The notes: generated from the letters alone by a model not told the origin. DNA of 64,000 nt from Terrimonas ginsenosidimutans (GCF_022012415.1 NZ_JAKLTR010000006.1:295644-359643); one strand, 5' to 3'; counted from the first letter of the stretch, positions 55,170-64,000 are shown. Translations and numbers: made by a program.

Positions 55170-55294
55170 TAAGGTGAAGTATTTTGAAGTTTGAGCATCG
55201 TAGTTCAGTATCGCAAAGGACGCAAAGAAACCGCAAAGGGCGCTAAGATTTTCTTTGCGTTCTCTGCGGTTTCTTTGCGTCCTTTGCGATACTC
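55170..55294. repeat. Duplicated exonuclease 3' end and TTTGCGTCC-word repeat, copy 2
   Basis: 55171 onward repeats 54870 onward at a distance of 301 bp, through the repeat words to the thioesterase stop. It marks a recent tandem duplication. Confidence 0.85.
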
Positions 55295-55732
55295 CTACGC
55301 CAGCCATTCGAAATCCTCACTCGTCGGCATTTGGGAGAATACCGCATGCACTTCCTCGGGAGGTGTTGCCAGCTTCCGGCGGGAAAGATCCAGCCATGCG
55401 CCATCAACAGTTATGATAGCGGCAACAGTATCTCCATTCTTCATGACGGTATGCCGGATAGACCAGCGGGAAAAATCTTTCTTCGATCTGATCAGTTCGA
55501 GATTGATCGTCACTTTATCTCCCAGGCGGATCTCTCTTTTGAATACGCATTCTTCCCGGAACAGGATCGGGCCGATCTGAAGGCGCTGCATGACGGCAGC
55601 AGTCAGGTTATGCTGCTCCAATGAGCTGATACGGCAAAAAGCGCCCCAATCGTAATAAACAGAATGACGCAGATGAAAATTAGGGTCGAGGTCAGACCAG
55701 CGGACCTGTACTTCCTGTATAAAATCTCCCAT
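55295..55732 (-). CDS. Acyl-CoA thioesterase, hotdog fold
   Basis: 145 residues. VRWSDLDPNFHLRHSVYYDW is the 4HBT motif with catalytic Asp, followed by EECVFKREIRLGDKVTINLE. Likely hydrolyses acyl-CoA of undefined chain. Its stop codon (minus-strand TAG at 55297-55295) lies inside the closing repeat word, where the other copies read CCA instead of CTA. Divergent from the FKBP gene. Confidence 0.88.
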   Translation of the reverse strand: MGDFIQEVQVRWSDLDPNFHLRHSVYYDWGAFCRISSLEQHNLTAAVMQRLQIGPILFREECVFKREIRLGDKVTINLELIRSKKDFSRWSIRHTVMKNGDTVAAIITVDGAWLDLSRRKLATPPEEVHAVFSQMPTSEDFEWLA

Positions 55733-55774
55733 AGTTGTTGACTTTTACGGCCTTGCGAAATTAACGATTGGCGC

Positions 55775-55805
55775 TTCGAAATACGGGCCGGAGCCGTTAT
55801 TTTTG
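55775..55805 (+). promoter_or_regulatory. FKBP gene promoter
   Basis: TTCG (55775-55778), 19 bp, TATTTTTG (55798-55805), 20 nt before the ATG. One -33 mismatch. Confidence 0.6.
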
Positions 55806-55824
55806 CTGCTCTAATAGAAAACTT

Positions 55825-56574
55825 ATGAAGCAAATTGCCTTGTCCGCACTCGTGTTAACAATCGCCGCCAGCGTGTCGGCTCAAACTACAAAACCCAAGA
55901 CGCCAGCAAAACCGGCGGCTAAGCCAGGTACTGCCAAACCCGCTGCCAGGCCAGCAGCAACCCTTACTTCATTAAAAAATCAAACCGATTCTGCCAGCTA
56001 TGCAATGGGTGTCAGCCTGGCGAGTTTTTATAAATCACAGGGATTCTCCAACATTAATTCAAGCATCGTTTCCAAAGCGATCAATGATGTAATGGGCAGC
56101 AAAACGCTTATCCTTGACGAAATGGCCTGCAACATGGTAATGAACCAGATCATGACCGATATGCAGACATCAAAGTCAAAGCCCAATATTGAAAAAGGCG
56201 AGGCTTTCCTCCGTCAGAATAAAACAAAAGCAGGGGTTAAAACTACTGCCAGCGGTCTGCAATATGAGGTTGTTACAGAAGGAACAGGCGCCAAACCATC
56301 TGCGGCAGACAGCGTAACTGTGAACTATCGCGGTACCTTGATAGACGGATCAGAATTTGACAACTCATACAAAAGAGGCGAACCTATTACCTTTCCGCTG
56401 AACCGGGTGATCCAGGGCTGGACAGAAGGCGTTCAACTGATGTCCGTTGGCTCCAAATACAAATTCTATATCCCTCATACACTCGGATACGATATGCGTG
56501 ATACACCAACCATTCCTGCAGGATCAGTGCTGGTGTTTGAAGTGGAGTTGCTGGATGTGAAGAAAGCGCAGTAG
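55825..56574 (+). CDS. FKBP-type peptidyl-prolyl isomerase
   Basis: 249 residues from the ATG at 55825 (the ORF could begin at 55768 but the signal peptide starts here: MKQIALSALVLTIAASVSAQ). An Ala/Pro/Lys linker, an FKBP-N dimerisation segment (SYAMGVSLASFYKSQGFSNI), then the FKBP domain with VTVNYRGTLIDGSEFDNSYK, GWTEGVQLMSVGSKYKFYIP and PAGSVLVFEVELL. A periplasmic folding helper of the FkpA/Mip type. Confidence 0.92.
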   Translation: MKQIALSALVLTIAASVSAQTTKPKTPAKPAAKPGTAKPAARPAATLTSLKNQTDSASYAMGVSLASFYKSQGFSNINSSIVSKAINDVMGSKTLILDEMACNMVMNQIMTDMQTSKSKPNIEKGEAFLRQNKTKAGVKTTASGLQYEVVTEGTGAKPSAADSVTVNYRGTLIDGSEFDNSYKRGEPITFPLNRVIQGWTEGVQLMSVGSKYKFYIPHTLGYDMRDTPTIPAGSVLVFEVELLDVKKAQ

Positions 56575-56579
56575 GAGAA

Positions 56580-56732
56580 ATGATGGCCGATGATCGATGG
56601 CCGATGGCCGGGCTCCGCGCCTGGATAAATAATTAAAACAAAGACGCCTTCTGATTTTAGAAGGCGTCTTTGTTTTAGTAATATTTCAAATCGCGGAGCC
56701 CGGCCATCGGCCATCGATCATCGGCCATCGTC
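56580..56732. repeat. ATGGCCG-word inverted repeat around a bidirectional terminator
   Basis: Arms GATGGCCGATGATCGATGG (56582-56612) and inverse (56698-56731) flank a perfect 18-bp stem AAAACAAAGACGCCTTCT (56635-56652 with 56659-56676). Lies between the convergent FKBP and cmk genes. Confidence 0.9.
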
Positions 56733-56734
56733 TC

Positions 56735-57415
56735 TCAATGGAGTCTCTCCTCCACCCACCCCATTGCCTTATGCAATTGCTGTTCCTGCGTGATGTTTGT
56801 ATTGTCGAGGATGAGTGCATCTTCTGCCTGGCGAAGGGGGCTTACTTCGCGGTGAGAGTCAATATAGTCTCTCATCTCGAGGTTGGACTTTACCTCTTCG
56901 ATGGTGATGTTTGGATTCTTTTCGTAAAGTTCTTTAAAGCGCCGTTCAACGCGGACGGCGTTATCGGCAGTCATGAAGATCTTGAGTTCGGCTTTGGGGA
57001 AGACAACGGTACCAATGTCACGTCCATCCATGACAATACCTTTTTTCCTGCCCATTTTCTGTTGTTGTGCTACAGCGAACGTACGGACTTCGCGGATGGC
57101 AGCAACGTCGCTGACCTTTTCGGCCACGACGAGATCGCGAATGACATACTCCACGTTTTCGTCATTCAGGAACATTTCACTGCTTTGTGCTTTTTCATTG
57201 AAATGGAAATCGAGATGAATTTCCTTTAAGGCGTCTTCCACCTGTTTGGTATCTGTCCAGTCGATATGATTTCTCAAAAAATAAAGTGTAATCGCGCGGT
57301 ACATAGCGCCGCTGTCTACATAAACATATCCGAGTTTTTTGGCGAGTTGTTTAGCGAGAGTGCTTTTGCCGCAACTGGACCAGCCGTCGATAGTGATGAT
57401 GATTTTTTTTGCCAC
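56735..57415 (-). CDS. cmk: Cytidylate kinase
   Basis: 226 residues from a GTG. P-loop GWSSCGKST at 11-19; CMP-binding YVDSGAMYRAIT; KKGIVMDGRDIGTVVFPKAE; LRQAEDALILDNTN. Phosphorylates CMP and dCMP with ATP. A -7 box TAGCTTTG lies 4 nt from the start, so the mRNA is probably nearly leaderless. Confidence 0.95.
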   Translation of the reverse strand: MAKKIIITIDGWSSCGKSTLAKQLAKKLGYVYVDSGAMYRAITLYFLRNHIDWTDTKQVEDALKEIHLDFHFNEKAQSSEMFLNDENVEYVIRDLVVAEKVSDVAAIREVRTFAVAQQQKMGRKKGIVMDGRDIGTVVFPKAELKIFMTADNAVRVERRFKELYEKNPNITIEEVKSNLEMRDYIDSHREVSPLRQAEDALILDNTNITQEQQLHKAMGWVEERLH

Positions 57416-57419
57416 AGGG

Positions 57420-57427
57420 CAAAGCTA
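57420..57427 (-). promoter_or_regulatory. cmk -7 promoter element
   Basis: Minus strand TAGCTTTG, 4 nt from the GTG start. Confidence 0.5.
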
Positions 57428-57494
57428 ATAGGTTATTGCTGAAAATGGGATAGTGGGGAATATTTTTTGTTAGATGGCCTATGCTGTTAATGAC

Positions 57495-57600
57495 TGGAGA
57501 AGAAGTATCGCAGAGTGCGCTAAGAAACACGCAGAGACCGCTAAGTTTTTCTTTGCGTTCCTTGCGCTTTCTTAGCGCACTCTGCGATACTTCTTCTCCA
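57495..57600. repeat. TTTGCGTCC-word repeat with 33-bp perfect arms
   Basis: Arms TGGAGAAGAAGTATCGCAGA... (57495-57527) and exact inverse (57568-57600). The 57416-57718 gap holds this, the cmk box and the clpC terminator. Confidence 0.9.
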
Positions 57601-57671
57601 ATAAAGCCTGGAGGAACTTCCCCGTTCCAGGTACCCCGGTATCAATCTGCAGAATCAGAAAGTAGACCCAT

Positions 57672-57699
57672 AAAAAAAGGAGCACTCTCGTGCTCCTTT
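57672..57699 (-). terminator. clpC terminator
   Basis: AAAGGAGCAC/GTGCTCCTTT stem (57676-57685 with 57690-57699), T-tract on the minus strand. Confidence 0.85.
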
Positions 57700-57718
57700 A
57701 AACTTTATCTGTTCAAGC

Positions 57719-60244
57719 TTACGCTTTCGATTTTGTTTCTGCTTTCTTGAAAGAGAACTTCAATTTGCTCGTCTCTTTATCCAGATCAGCTTCCAGGATA
57801 TCACCTGCTTTCACATTCATGTTCAGGATCTCTTCTGCCAGAGGATCTTCCAGGTATTTCTGGATGGCCCTGTGCAGCGGACGCGCACCAAATGCAGAAT
57901 CATATCCTTTGTCAGCAATGAACGACTTCGCTTCTTCAGTCAGCGACAGGCTGAATCCAAGATTCGCCAGACGCTTCATTACACCTTTCATCAGGATGTC
58001 GATGATGCTGAAGATATTGTCTTTGGTCAGGCTGTTGAAGATCACGACGTCATCGATACGGTTAAGGAACTCAGGAGAGAACGTACGCTTCAGTGCCTTT
58101 TCGATCACTGCTTTGTTCGCTTCGTCTTCATGCTCCATTTTCGATTGGGTAGTGAAACCAACACCAGAACCGAAGTCCTTCAGTTGTCTTACTCCAATAT
58201 TCGATGTCATAATGATCAGCGTATTCTTGAAGTCTACCTTACGTCCGAGGCCATCAGTGAGCTGTCCATCGTCCAGCACCTGCAGCAGGATATTGTAGAT
58301 ATCCGGGTGAGCTTTCTCGATCTCATCAAGAAGGATCACGCTGTAAGGTTTGCGACGAACGCGTTCAGTCAGCTGACCACCTTCTTCGTAACCAACATAT
58401 CCGGGAGGTGCACCGATCAAACGGCTCACGGTGAATTTCTCCATGTATTCACTCATATCGATACGAACGAGCGCATCTTCAGAGTCGAACATATAGCGGG
58501 CGAGTGCCCGTGCCAGCTCGGTTTTACCAACACCGGTAGGACCAAGGAAGATGAAGGTACCAATTGGTTTCTTCGGATCTTTCAGACCAACCCGGTTACG
58601 CTGGATGGCTTTCACCACTTTGCTGATCGCTTCGTCCTGGCCGATCACCATGCCGCGCATATCTTCTGTCATCTTACGCAGCTTCTCGGTTTCCGCCTGA
58701 ACCATGCGTTTAACAGGAATGCCGGTCATCATGCTCACTACTTCAGCGATAGCTTCTTCATCGATCGGGTAGCGTTTGTGCTTGCTTTCTTCTTCCCAGT
58801 CGTTCTTCGCCTTGTCCAGATCTTCCGCCAGTTTCTTTTCCGTGTCACGGAGAGAAGCAGCTTCTTCAAACTTCTGGCTTTTTACGACCTTGTTCTTTTC
58901 ATTCTTCACATCTTCGATCTTCTTCTCCAGATCAACGATGTTCTGAGGAACATTGATATTTTTCAGGTGAACACGGGCACCTACTTCATCCATCACGTCG
59001 ATGGCTTTATCAGGCAACAGGCGGTCAGTGATATAACGGTCGCTAAGTTTAACGCAAGCGTCAATTGCTTCTTCGTTATAGGTTACGTTATGATAATCCT
59101 CGTATTTGGATTTGATATTGTTGAGGATCTGAATGGTCTCATCCACGCTTGGCGGATCAACCATTACTTTCTGGAAACGACGGTCAAGTGCACCATCTTT
59201 CTCTATGTACATACGGTACTCATCTAATGTAGAGGCACCGATGCACTGCAGTTCGCCACGGGCGAGTGCTGGTTTAAAGATGTTGCTGGCATCCAGGGAT
59301 CCGCTTGCGCCACCCGCACCAACAATGGTATGCAATTCATCAATGAAGAGGATCACGTCACGGTTCTTCTCGAGTTCGTTCATGATCGCTTTCATACGTT
59401 CTTCGAACTGACCACGATACTTGGTACCCGCAACGAGTGCGGCAAGATCGAGGGAGATCACACGCTTATCAAACAACACGCGGGATACTTTGCGTTGAAC
59501 GATGCGGAGGGCAAGGCCTTCCACGATCGCTGTTTTACCAACACCGGGTTCACCGATAAGGATCGGGTTGTTCTTTTTACGGCGCGACAGGATCTGTGAC
59601 ACCCTTTCAATCTCAGACTCACGTCCTACGATCGGATCAAGTGTGCCCATTTCCGCGAGCTTGGTTATATCGCGACCGAAATTATCCAGTACAGGTGTTT
59701 TGCTTTTCGCATTACCCGCCTGCTTGGATCCTTTCTGTGCGGAATATTTCTTTTCATCCTCGAAATCATCTTCGTTTTCATCGGTAAACTCGGCGCGGGG
59801 GTCATTGGATTTTACAATACCCAGCTCCTGTCTGAACAGATCGTAGTCCACGTCAAACTGATTTAAGATTTGTGTAGCGATGTTTTCTTTGTTCTTTAGA
59901 ATGGAAAGCATCAGGTGCTCTGTTTCAACCGTTGTGCTTTTCAGCGCTTTCGCTTCCAAAACGGTTACCCTGATCACTTTCTCGGCCTGTTTGGTCAAAG
60001 GCAGGCTGTTAATGTTCGCGATATTCTTTCCTGTTTTATCCTTAACGGCCAGCTCGATTTCTTTTCTTAGCTCGTATAAGTCGACATTAAAACTTTTGAG
60101 AATACGGACGGCCGTGTTGTCTCCCTCCCGGATCAAACCGAGCAGGAGATGTTCGGTACCAATAAAATCATTCCCCAATCTCAGTGCTTCTTCCCTGCTG
60201 AATGAAATGATCTCCTTTACCTGGGCTGAAAAATTATTATCCAT
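57719..60244 (-). CDS. clpC: ATP-dependent Clp protease ATP-binding subunit ClpC
   Basis: 841 residues. Two Clp-N repeats (1-145), AAA-1 with Walker A GEPGVGKT at 231-238 and Walker [10 protein letters not shown], a central UVR-like region [23 protein letters not shown]-2 with Walker A GPTGVGKT near 565 and Walker [20 protein letters not shown] in the second AAA module is the likely ClpP-docking loop. Unfolds substrates for ClpP or acts as chaperone. Monocistronic with terminator. Confidence 0.96.
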   Translation of the reverse strand: MDNNFSAQVKEIISFSREEALRLGNDFIGTEHLLLGLIREGDNTAVRILKSFNVDLYELRKEIELAVKDKTGKNIANINSLPLTKQAEKVIRVTVLEAKALKSTTVETEHLMLSILKNKENIATQILNQFDVDYDLFRQELGIVKSNDPRAEFTDENEDDFEDEKKYSAQKGSKQAGNAKSKTPVLDNFGRDITKLAEMGTLDPIVGRESEIERVSQILSRRKKNNPILIGEPGVGKTAIVEGLALRIVQRKVSRVLFDKRVISLDLAALVAGTKYRGQFEERMKAIMNELEKNRDVILFIDELHTIVGAGGASGSLDASNIFKPALARGELQCIGASTLDEYRMYIEKDGALDRRFQKVMVDPPSVDETIQILNNIKSKYEDYHNVTYNEEAIDACVKLSDRYITDRLLPDKAIDVMDEVGARVHLKNINVPQNIVDLEKKIEDVKNEKNKVVKSQKFEEAASLRDTEKKLAEDLDKAKNDWEEESKHKRYPIDEEAIAEVVSMMTGIPVKRMVQAETEKLRKMTEDMRGMVIGQDEAISKVVKAIQRNRVGLKDPKKPIGTFIFLGPTGVGKTELARALARYMFDSEDALVRIDMSEYMEKFTVSRLIGAPPGYVGYEEGGQLTERVRRKPYSVILLDEIEKAHPDIYNILLQVLDDGQLTDGLGRKVDFKNTLIIMTSNIGVRQLKDFGSGVGFTTQSKMEHEDEANKAVIEKALKRTFSPEFLNRIDDVVIFNSLTKDNIFSIIDILMKGVMKRLANLGFSLSLTEEAKSFIADKGYDSAFGARPLHRAIQKYLEDPLAEEILNMNVKAGDILEADLDKETSKLKFSFKKAETKSKA

Positions 60245-60390
60245 TTTTAGGTAATTGGTTGTTATACAATATTAACAAATTAATTCGGAATCCTGATTCC
60301 CTACATTTATAAACGAAATGTTGATAATTTAAGTTGCTGGGAAAGGCTAAAATTTTGCTATTTGCCCGGTCAAGAATCTAAATTTACGTT

Positions 60391-60792
60391 ATGCAGGTCA
60401 AAATAGATACCAAAGAGAAATTTCATGCCATCACGGTGACGGGGCCAGAACTTTCTGCTGTTATGACAGAAGAACTGGGGAATACCTTACTCCCGTACCT
60501 GCAAAATGACGGGCAGGAGCCGGGTGCGCACGTCAAAAATGTTGTGTTAATACTCAATGATATCCAGCAATTGGACCTGGAAGCAGCCGGCAAGCTCGTT
60601 GAACTCCAGCAAAAGTTCTATGAAAATAGCGCTTCTTTCGTGATCTGCGGACTTCAGAAAGACGTAGAAGAATTCCTCGATAAAAATGAACTTTTAGAGC
60701 TGATGAATGTTACGCCGACCGAAAGCGAAGCCTGGGATATTGTGCAAATGGAAGAGATTGAGAGGGAGTTGCTGGATGGAGATGAAGGGTAA
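60391..60792 (+). CDS. STAS-domain anti-anti-sigma-like protein
   Basis: 133 residues, no TM. A STAS fold: VKIDTKEKFHAITVTGPELS, NVVLILNDIQQLDLEAAGKL, SASFVICGLQKDVEEFL. In classic SpoIIAA a phosphorylatable Ser sits at the helix-2 start; here the equivalent is LDLEAAG with no Ser, so phospho-switching is doubtful. In several Bacteroidota this gene is next to rnz; here they are 2.3 kb apart. Confidence 0.82.
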   Translation: MQVKIDTKEKFHAITVTGPELSAVMTEELGNTLLPYLQNDGQEPGAHVKNVVLILNDIQQLDLEAAGKLVELQQKFYENSASFVICGLQKDVEEFLDKNELLELMNVTPTESEAWDIVQMEEIERELLDGDEG

Positions 60793-61062
60793 ATGGTTTA
60801 AGAGTTTAAAAGTTTAAGGGTGTAAAAGTTTAACAGTTTAACAGTTTAAGGGTTTAAGGTTTCTGGCGATGACCTAAATGGATATGAGATTCAAGGGAAG
60901 CGACGGATCTCAAAAAACTATTAAACTTTTAAACTATTAAACTTAAGGGTTTAAAAGTTTAAGGTTTCTGGCGATGACCTAAATGGATATGAGATTCAAC
61001 GGAAGCGACGGATCTCAAAAAACTATTAAACCTTTAAACTATTAAACTATTAAACTTTTAAA
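60793..61062. repeat. TTTAAAAG-word repeats with a 105-bp tandem duplication
   Basis: 60793-60860 and later segments are TTTAAGAGTTTAAAAG words; the inverse TTAAACTATTAAAC is at both copies' ends. AAGGTTTCTGGCGATGACC starts at 60856 and 60961, giving two 105-bp copies. No gene. Confidence 0.8.
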
Positions 61063-61090
61063 CTTCTCTTCTCTTCTCTTCTCTTCTCTT
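61063..61090. repeat. CTTCT pentanucleotide microsatellite
   Basis: CTTCT repeats 5.6 times and ends 30 bp before the kinase ATG; replication slippage would change promoter or leader length. Confidence 0.85.
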
Positions 61091-61120
61091 CCCCTCCCTC
61101 ACTTCGAAACTAATGAGTGC

Positions 61121-61990
61121 ATGATCTCCCCCGATACAATGCTTTTTCTGGAAGAACGTTTGTCGCAGGTGTTTGAGCGAACGATTCAGATAGCGGGCGC
61201 CAGACCGGTTTCGGGTGGCTCTATTAATGTTGCGTTTCTGCTGCACACATCTACGGGTGAGTTTTTTTTCCTGAAAGTGAATGACCCTGAACTTTATCCC
61301 GGATTATTCGGAAAGGAAAGGCTTGGTCTGATGAGTATACCTGTCCGAACGCCGAACGTTTTGGTGGAAGAAATATCCGGGCTTCATCAGTTGCTGGTAA
61401 TGGAATGGATCCCATCCGGGAGCAGGACGGAAAGATTCTGGGAGAACTTCGGACAGGCGCTGGCTGGCATGCACCAGATAACGGGTCCGGGGTTTGGGCT
61501 GAACTACGACAACTACATGGGCTCTTTGCCACAGATCAATGAATGGCGGGAAACATGGGTCGATTTTTTCCGCGAACAACGTTTGGAACGACAAGCGAAG
61601 CTTGCCACTGATACCGGCCTCCTGCCGAAGCGGTGGCTGAAAAACCTGGAAGGGCTGTATTACGAACTGCCGTCTATTTTTCCTGAAGAAAAACCCTCCC
61701 TGGTACATGGCGATCTGTGGAGTGGAAATTTCATCTGCGACCAACAGGAAATGCCTGTATTGATCGATCCGGCGATCTATTACGGGCACCGGAGTGTCGA
61801 TCTAGCGATGACAACCTTGTTTGGAAGATTTCATCCGCGGTTTTATGAAGCCTATCATGCGCATTTCCGTTTGCCGGAGAATTATGAACAGCAATGGGAG
61901 ATCGCCAATCTTTATCCGCTGCTGATCCATTTGAATCTGTTCGGAGGCAGTTACCTGGAGAGCGTAACTGAGACGTTGAAACAGTTCTAA
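61121..61990 (+). CDS. Fructosamine kinase family protein
   Basis: 289 residues. Protein-kinase-like core: PVSGGSINVAFLL, EFFFLKVNDPELYPGLF, LHQLLVMEWIPSG, and the catalytic HGDLWSGNFICDQQ at about 196 followed by LIDPAIYYGHRSVDLAM. Phosphorylates fructosamines or ribulosamines on glycated proteins, allowing deglycation. Inserted between the STAS gene and rnz. Confidence 0.9.
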   Translation: MISPDTMLFLEERLSQVFERTIQIAGARPVSGGSINVAFLLHTSTGEFFFLKVNDPELYPGLFGKERLGLMSIPVRTPNVLVEEISGLHQLLVMEWIPSGSRTERFWENFGQALAGMHQITGPGFGLNYDNYMGSLPQINEWRETWVDFFREQRLERQAKLATDTGLLPKRWLKNLEGLYYELPSIFPEEKPSLVHGDLWSGNFICDQQEMPVLIDPAIYYGHRSVDLAMTTLFGRFHPRFYEAYHAHFRLPENYEQQWEIANLYPLLIHLNLFGGSYLESVTETLKQF

Positions 61991-62120
61991 CATATTGCGC
62001 TTCGCGATAGCTCATGCCGCACTTAAAGATAAATTGCCAACTCATCGGGAAGTGATGCCTATCACCCGCCTTCTTCTGCGTCGCAGCTTTGCATCATTGT
62101 AATTCATTAAAACAAAAACA

Positions 62121-62381
62121 ATGAAAACGACGTACAATACAAAAACATTAATGGTGTAGAGATCTTTTACAGGGAAGCTGGCGATAAGAACAAACCCACA
62201 CTGATATTGCTGCGCGGATATTGCCAGTGCCGATCCTGCGAAAGTGGATTCACTGATCATTCAGAATGGTTGCGCTTATGAAGAAGGCCTTGAAGCATTC
62301 TGGGATCCGATCAAAGCTTACTGGAAAAACATTCATGATAAAGAGGCAGAAAGCGGAGCAAGCCTGATCCAGGTATTGCGC
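62121..62381 (+). pseudogene. Alpha/beta-hydrolase pseudogene with a large internal deletion
   Basis: The first part is frameshifted (ATGAAAACG...; then in another frame INGVEIFYREAGDKNKPTLI); the second reads ADPAKVDSLIIQNG and AYEEGLEAFWDPIKAYWKN. Both belong to the haloalkane-dehalogenase-like hydrolase family (GVEIFYREAG..., SLIIQNG.AYEEGL..FWDPIKAYW). The middle and catalytic serine region are missing (join near 62215-62230). 61991-62120 carries only a possible promoter. Confidence 0.8.
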
Positions 62382-62416
62382 TGCCGGGATTGACCGGGCA
62401 GCGCAATACCTGTTTT
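62370..62416 (+). terminator. Terminator left from the hydrolase gene
   Basis: Perfect 16-bp stem CAGGTATTGCGCTGCC (62370-62385) with its inverse at 62397-62412, then TTTTG. Confidence 0.8.
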
Positions 62417-62433
62417 GTAAGTATATTGGTAGT

Positions 62434-62877
62434 ATGGAACACGATGAAATTTACATGAGACGTTGCCTGGAACTGGCGGCGATGGCAAAGTCGCGCGGAA
62501 GGACGGCTGTGGGAGCCATCATAGTAAGAGGCCATGAGATCATTGCGGAAGGAGTGGAATCTTCTGAGGAATTTCCTGCGATGATCGCGCATGCGGAGAT
62601 CGTGGCACTGATCAGGGCCTCAGATATAACGGGAACAAAGGATCTCAACGGATGCGTGATGTATACGACGGTTGAGCCATGTTTTATGTGTAGTTTTTTG
62701 ATCAGGGAAACAAAGATCGCAGAAGTGGTATATGGAGTTGCAGCGGGGCAGATCGGCGGGACAAACCCGGAGATGCCGCTGCTGACGACAGATAAGATCG
62801 GGAGATGGGGAGTGATGGTAAACCTGAGGGGCGGAGTGTTGGAGCAGGAATGTGCGGCAATGTTAAAGAGATCGTAG
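62434..62877 (+). CDS. Nucleoside deaminase (CMP/dCMP-type zinc fold)
   Basis: 147 residues. Zinc ligands His53 in HAEIVAL (with catalytic Glu55) and Cys83/Cys86 in EPCFMCSFL. The overall shape is that of tRNA-adenosine/guanine deaminase relatives; the exact substrate (guanine, adenosine, cytidine) is not decidable. Monocistronic. Confidence 0.88.
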   Translation: MEHDEIYMRRCLELAAMAKSRGRTAVGAIIVRGHEIIAEGVESSEEFPAMIAHAEIVALIRASDITGTKDLNGCVMYTTVEPCFMCSFLIRETKIAEVVYGVAAGQIGGTNPEMPLLTTDKIGRWGVMVNLRGGVLEQECAAMLKRS

Positions 62878-63074
62878 GATAATTGGGAACGCCTCAGCAC
62901 TTTTGAAGACAGAGTCCCGCCGCCGTATCGCGAAGTGTACGAAGGTCCGCAAACGCAAGGGATACGACTGTTCAGATCAGGGTGCCGGGGGAGACAATAT
63001 TGGCGCCCTTCCCTGCTTTCCCGGCGGCTGTTGTGATATATATCGTTAAAACCCTTTCCTTTGCATTTTAATGT

Positions 63075-63977
63075 ATGCTAGCTGTAACGATCCTTGGAAA
63101 TAACTCTGCCGTACCGGCTTTCGACCGTCATCCCACCAGCCAGGTTGTGACTCATGACGGGGTGAACTATCTTGTCGATTGTGGAGAAGGTACGCAGATC
63201 CAGATGATCAACTACAAGATCCGCCGCGGTAAGATCTCCCATATATTCATCTCCCATCTTCATGGTGATCACTATTTCGGCCTGGTTGGGCTGTTGAACT
63301 CTTTTGGCCTGTTAGGTCACCAGCAGGAATTGCATGTGTACGCACCTTCACCATTACAGGAGATCATCGAAATGCAATTGCGTGTTGCCGATACAAGACT
63401 TTGCTATCAGCTGCATTTCCATACTATCAGTGGCGAAGCATTGCTTGTGGATAATGAGAAGATCGAGATCCGTTGCTTTCCTACACAACACAGGATCGAA
63501 TGTTACGGCTTCACCTTTCGCGAAAAAAGAAAACCAAGAAAGCTGATCCTGGACAGTGTGAAGCAGAATAATGTACCGCTGCATTTTTATGATAACCTGA
63601 AAGACGGGGAAGACTTTATTACCTCTGCCGGTGAAGTGATCAGGAATGAATGGGTAACTACTGCTGCACCAAAAGGGAAAAGCTATGCCTTTTGTGCAGA
63701 CACCAGATATTTTGAACCGATCATCGATCATATCAGGGATACGGATATGATCTACCATGAAACCACCTACCTGGATAATTTGCGTGAAAGGGCGTTTGAG
63801 CGCTTTCATTCTACTTCCAAACAAGCGGCATTGATCGCAAAGAAGGCGAATGTAAAAAGATTACTGATTGGTCACTTCAGTAGTAAGTATGATACGCTTG
63901 AAGAGTTTGAAAAAGAAGCGAGAGATGTTTTCCCTAATACGGATCTTGCGTTGGAAGGAGTTACGTACCGGATCTGA
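63075..63977 (+). CDS. rnz: Ribonuclease Z
   Basis: 300 residues. Beta-lactamase-fold motif HLHGDHYFGL with metal ligands His61, His63, Asp65, His66; FCADTRYFEP and GHFSSKYDTLEEFEKEA complete the site. Removes 3' trailers from tRNA precursors. Upstream CTTTCCTTTG is a partial -7 element ending 9 nt before the start. Confidence 0.95.
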   Translation: MLAVTILGNNSAVPAFDRHPTSQVVTHDGVNYLVDCGEGTQIQMINYKIRRGKISHIFISHLHGDHYFGLVGLLNSFGLLGHQQELHVYAPSPLQEIIEMQLRVADTRLCYQLHFHTISGEALLVDNEKIEIRCFPTQHRIECYGFTFREKRKPRKLILDSVKQNNVPLHFYDNLKDGEDFITSAGEVIRNEWVTTAAPKGKSYAFCADTRYFEPIIDHIRDTDMIYHETTYLDNLRERAFERFHSTSKQAALIAKKANVKRLLIGHFSSKYDTLEEFEKEARDVFPNTDLALEGVTYRI

Positions 63978-63978
63978 A

Positions 63979-64000
63979 TGGCGTAAAGGAACGCGGCGGA
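63979..64000. repeat. GGCGTAAAGGAACGCGGCGGA word, cut by window edge
   Basis: Identical in type to words at 44149 and 50961. Confidence 0.75.

Noticed and set aside
57872..59227. 451-codon plus-strand ORF
   Set aside because: Antisense shadow of clpC; composition (His, Phe, Ile) is that of a reversed AAA+ gene with no motif.

Overview
The window looks like core chromosome of a Bacteroidota bacterium, most likely Chitinophagaceae or a close relative. Evidence: many starts are preceded by the Bacteroidota promoter form (TTTG, about 20 bp, TAnnTTTG) with no clear Shine-Dalgarno sequence; there is a type III glutamine synthetase, TonB-dependent-receptor and SusC-plug-like sequence, ECF sigma/anti-sigma pairs, BlaI/M56 signalling, pyrG-yidC and efp-accB-accC neighbourhoods, and many short secreted proteins. 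No rRNA, tRNA, CRISPR array, prophage or intact transposase was recognised.

Layout. 1-2.3 kb: end of an ECF sigma gene, a decayed phosphodiesterase remnant and an erythromycin-esterase-like gene. 2.3-8.6 kb: TetR-controlled RND efflux operon with a matching putative operator at both ends. 8.6-9.6 kb: five 194-bp tandem repeats, each with two palindromes. 9.6-18 kb: SNF2 helicase, DsbA/FrnE-like protein, lysine/alanine-rich histone-like protein with an acidic tail, a small SusC-plug-like secreted protein, rpsL-rpsG, ilvE. 18-29.7 kb: rdgB, an ECF sigma/anti-sigma pair, a thioesterase, aroE-comA, a TPR protein, secreted proteins, pyrG-yidC. 30-41 kb: proC, purL, glnN, accC-accB-efp and two unassigned proteins. 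41-53 kb: BlaI plus an M56 sensor protein, a thioredoxin-like protein, mdh, an outer-membrane receptor, a second sigma/anti-sigma unit, a lipase and an rRNA methyltransferase. 53-64 kb: exonuclease/GIY-YIG fusion, a local duplication, FKBP isomerase, cmk, clpC, a STAS protein, fructosamine kinase, a hydrolase pseudogene, a deaminase and rnz.

The most unusual global property is the intergenic DNA. Most gaps over 100 bp carry inverted arms built from short reiterated words (forms such as TTTGCGTCC, GTTGACCG, ATGGCCG, TTTAAAAG, AAAAGT, GGAACGCGGCGGA, CATTCGCG, GGTTTGGAA), often around a perfect terminator hairpin. In places they supply stop codons, abut promoters or join gene remnants.

Strongest single leads: EF-P carries Arg at position 32 in a loop resembling the rhamnosylated proteobacterial type; the TetR operator repeat lies inside the tetR core promoter; two BlaI-type palindromes sit exactly 20 bp apart upstream of blaI; the anti-sigma-like protein at 19.5 kb carries its N-terminal motif three times while the one at 50 kb has one copy. 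I saw no clear-cut new defence or mobile system.
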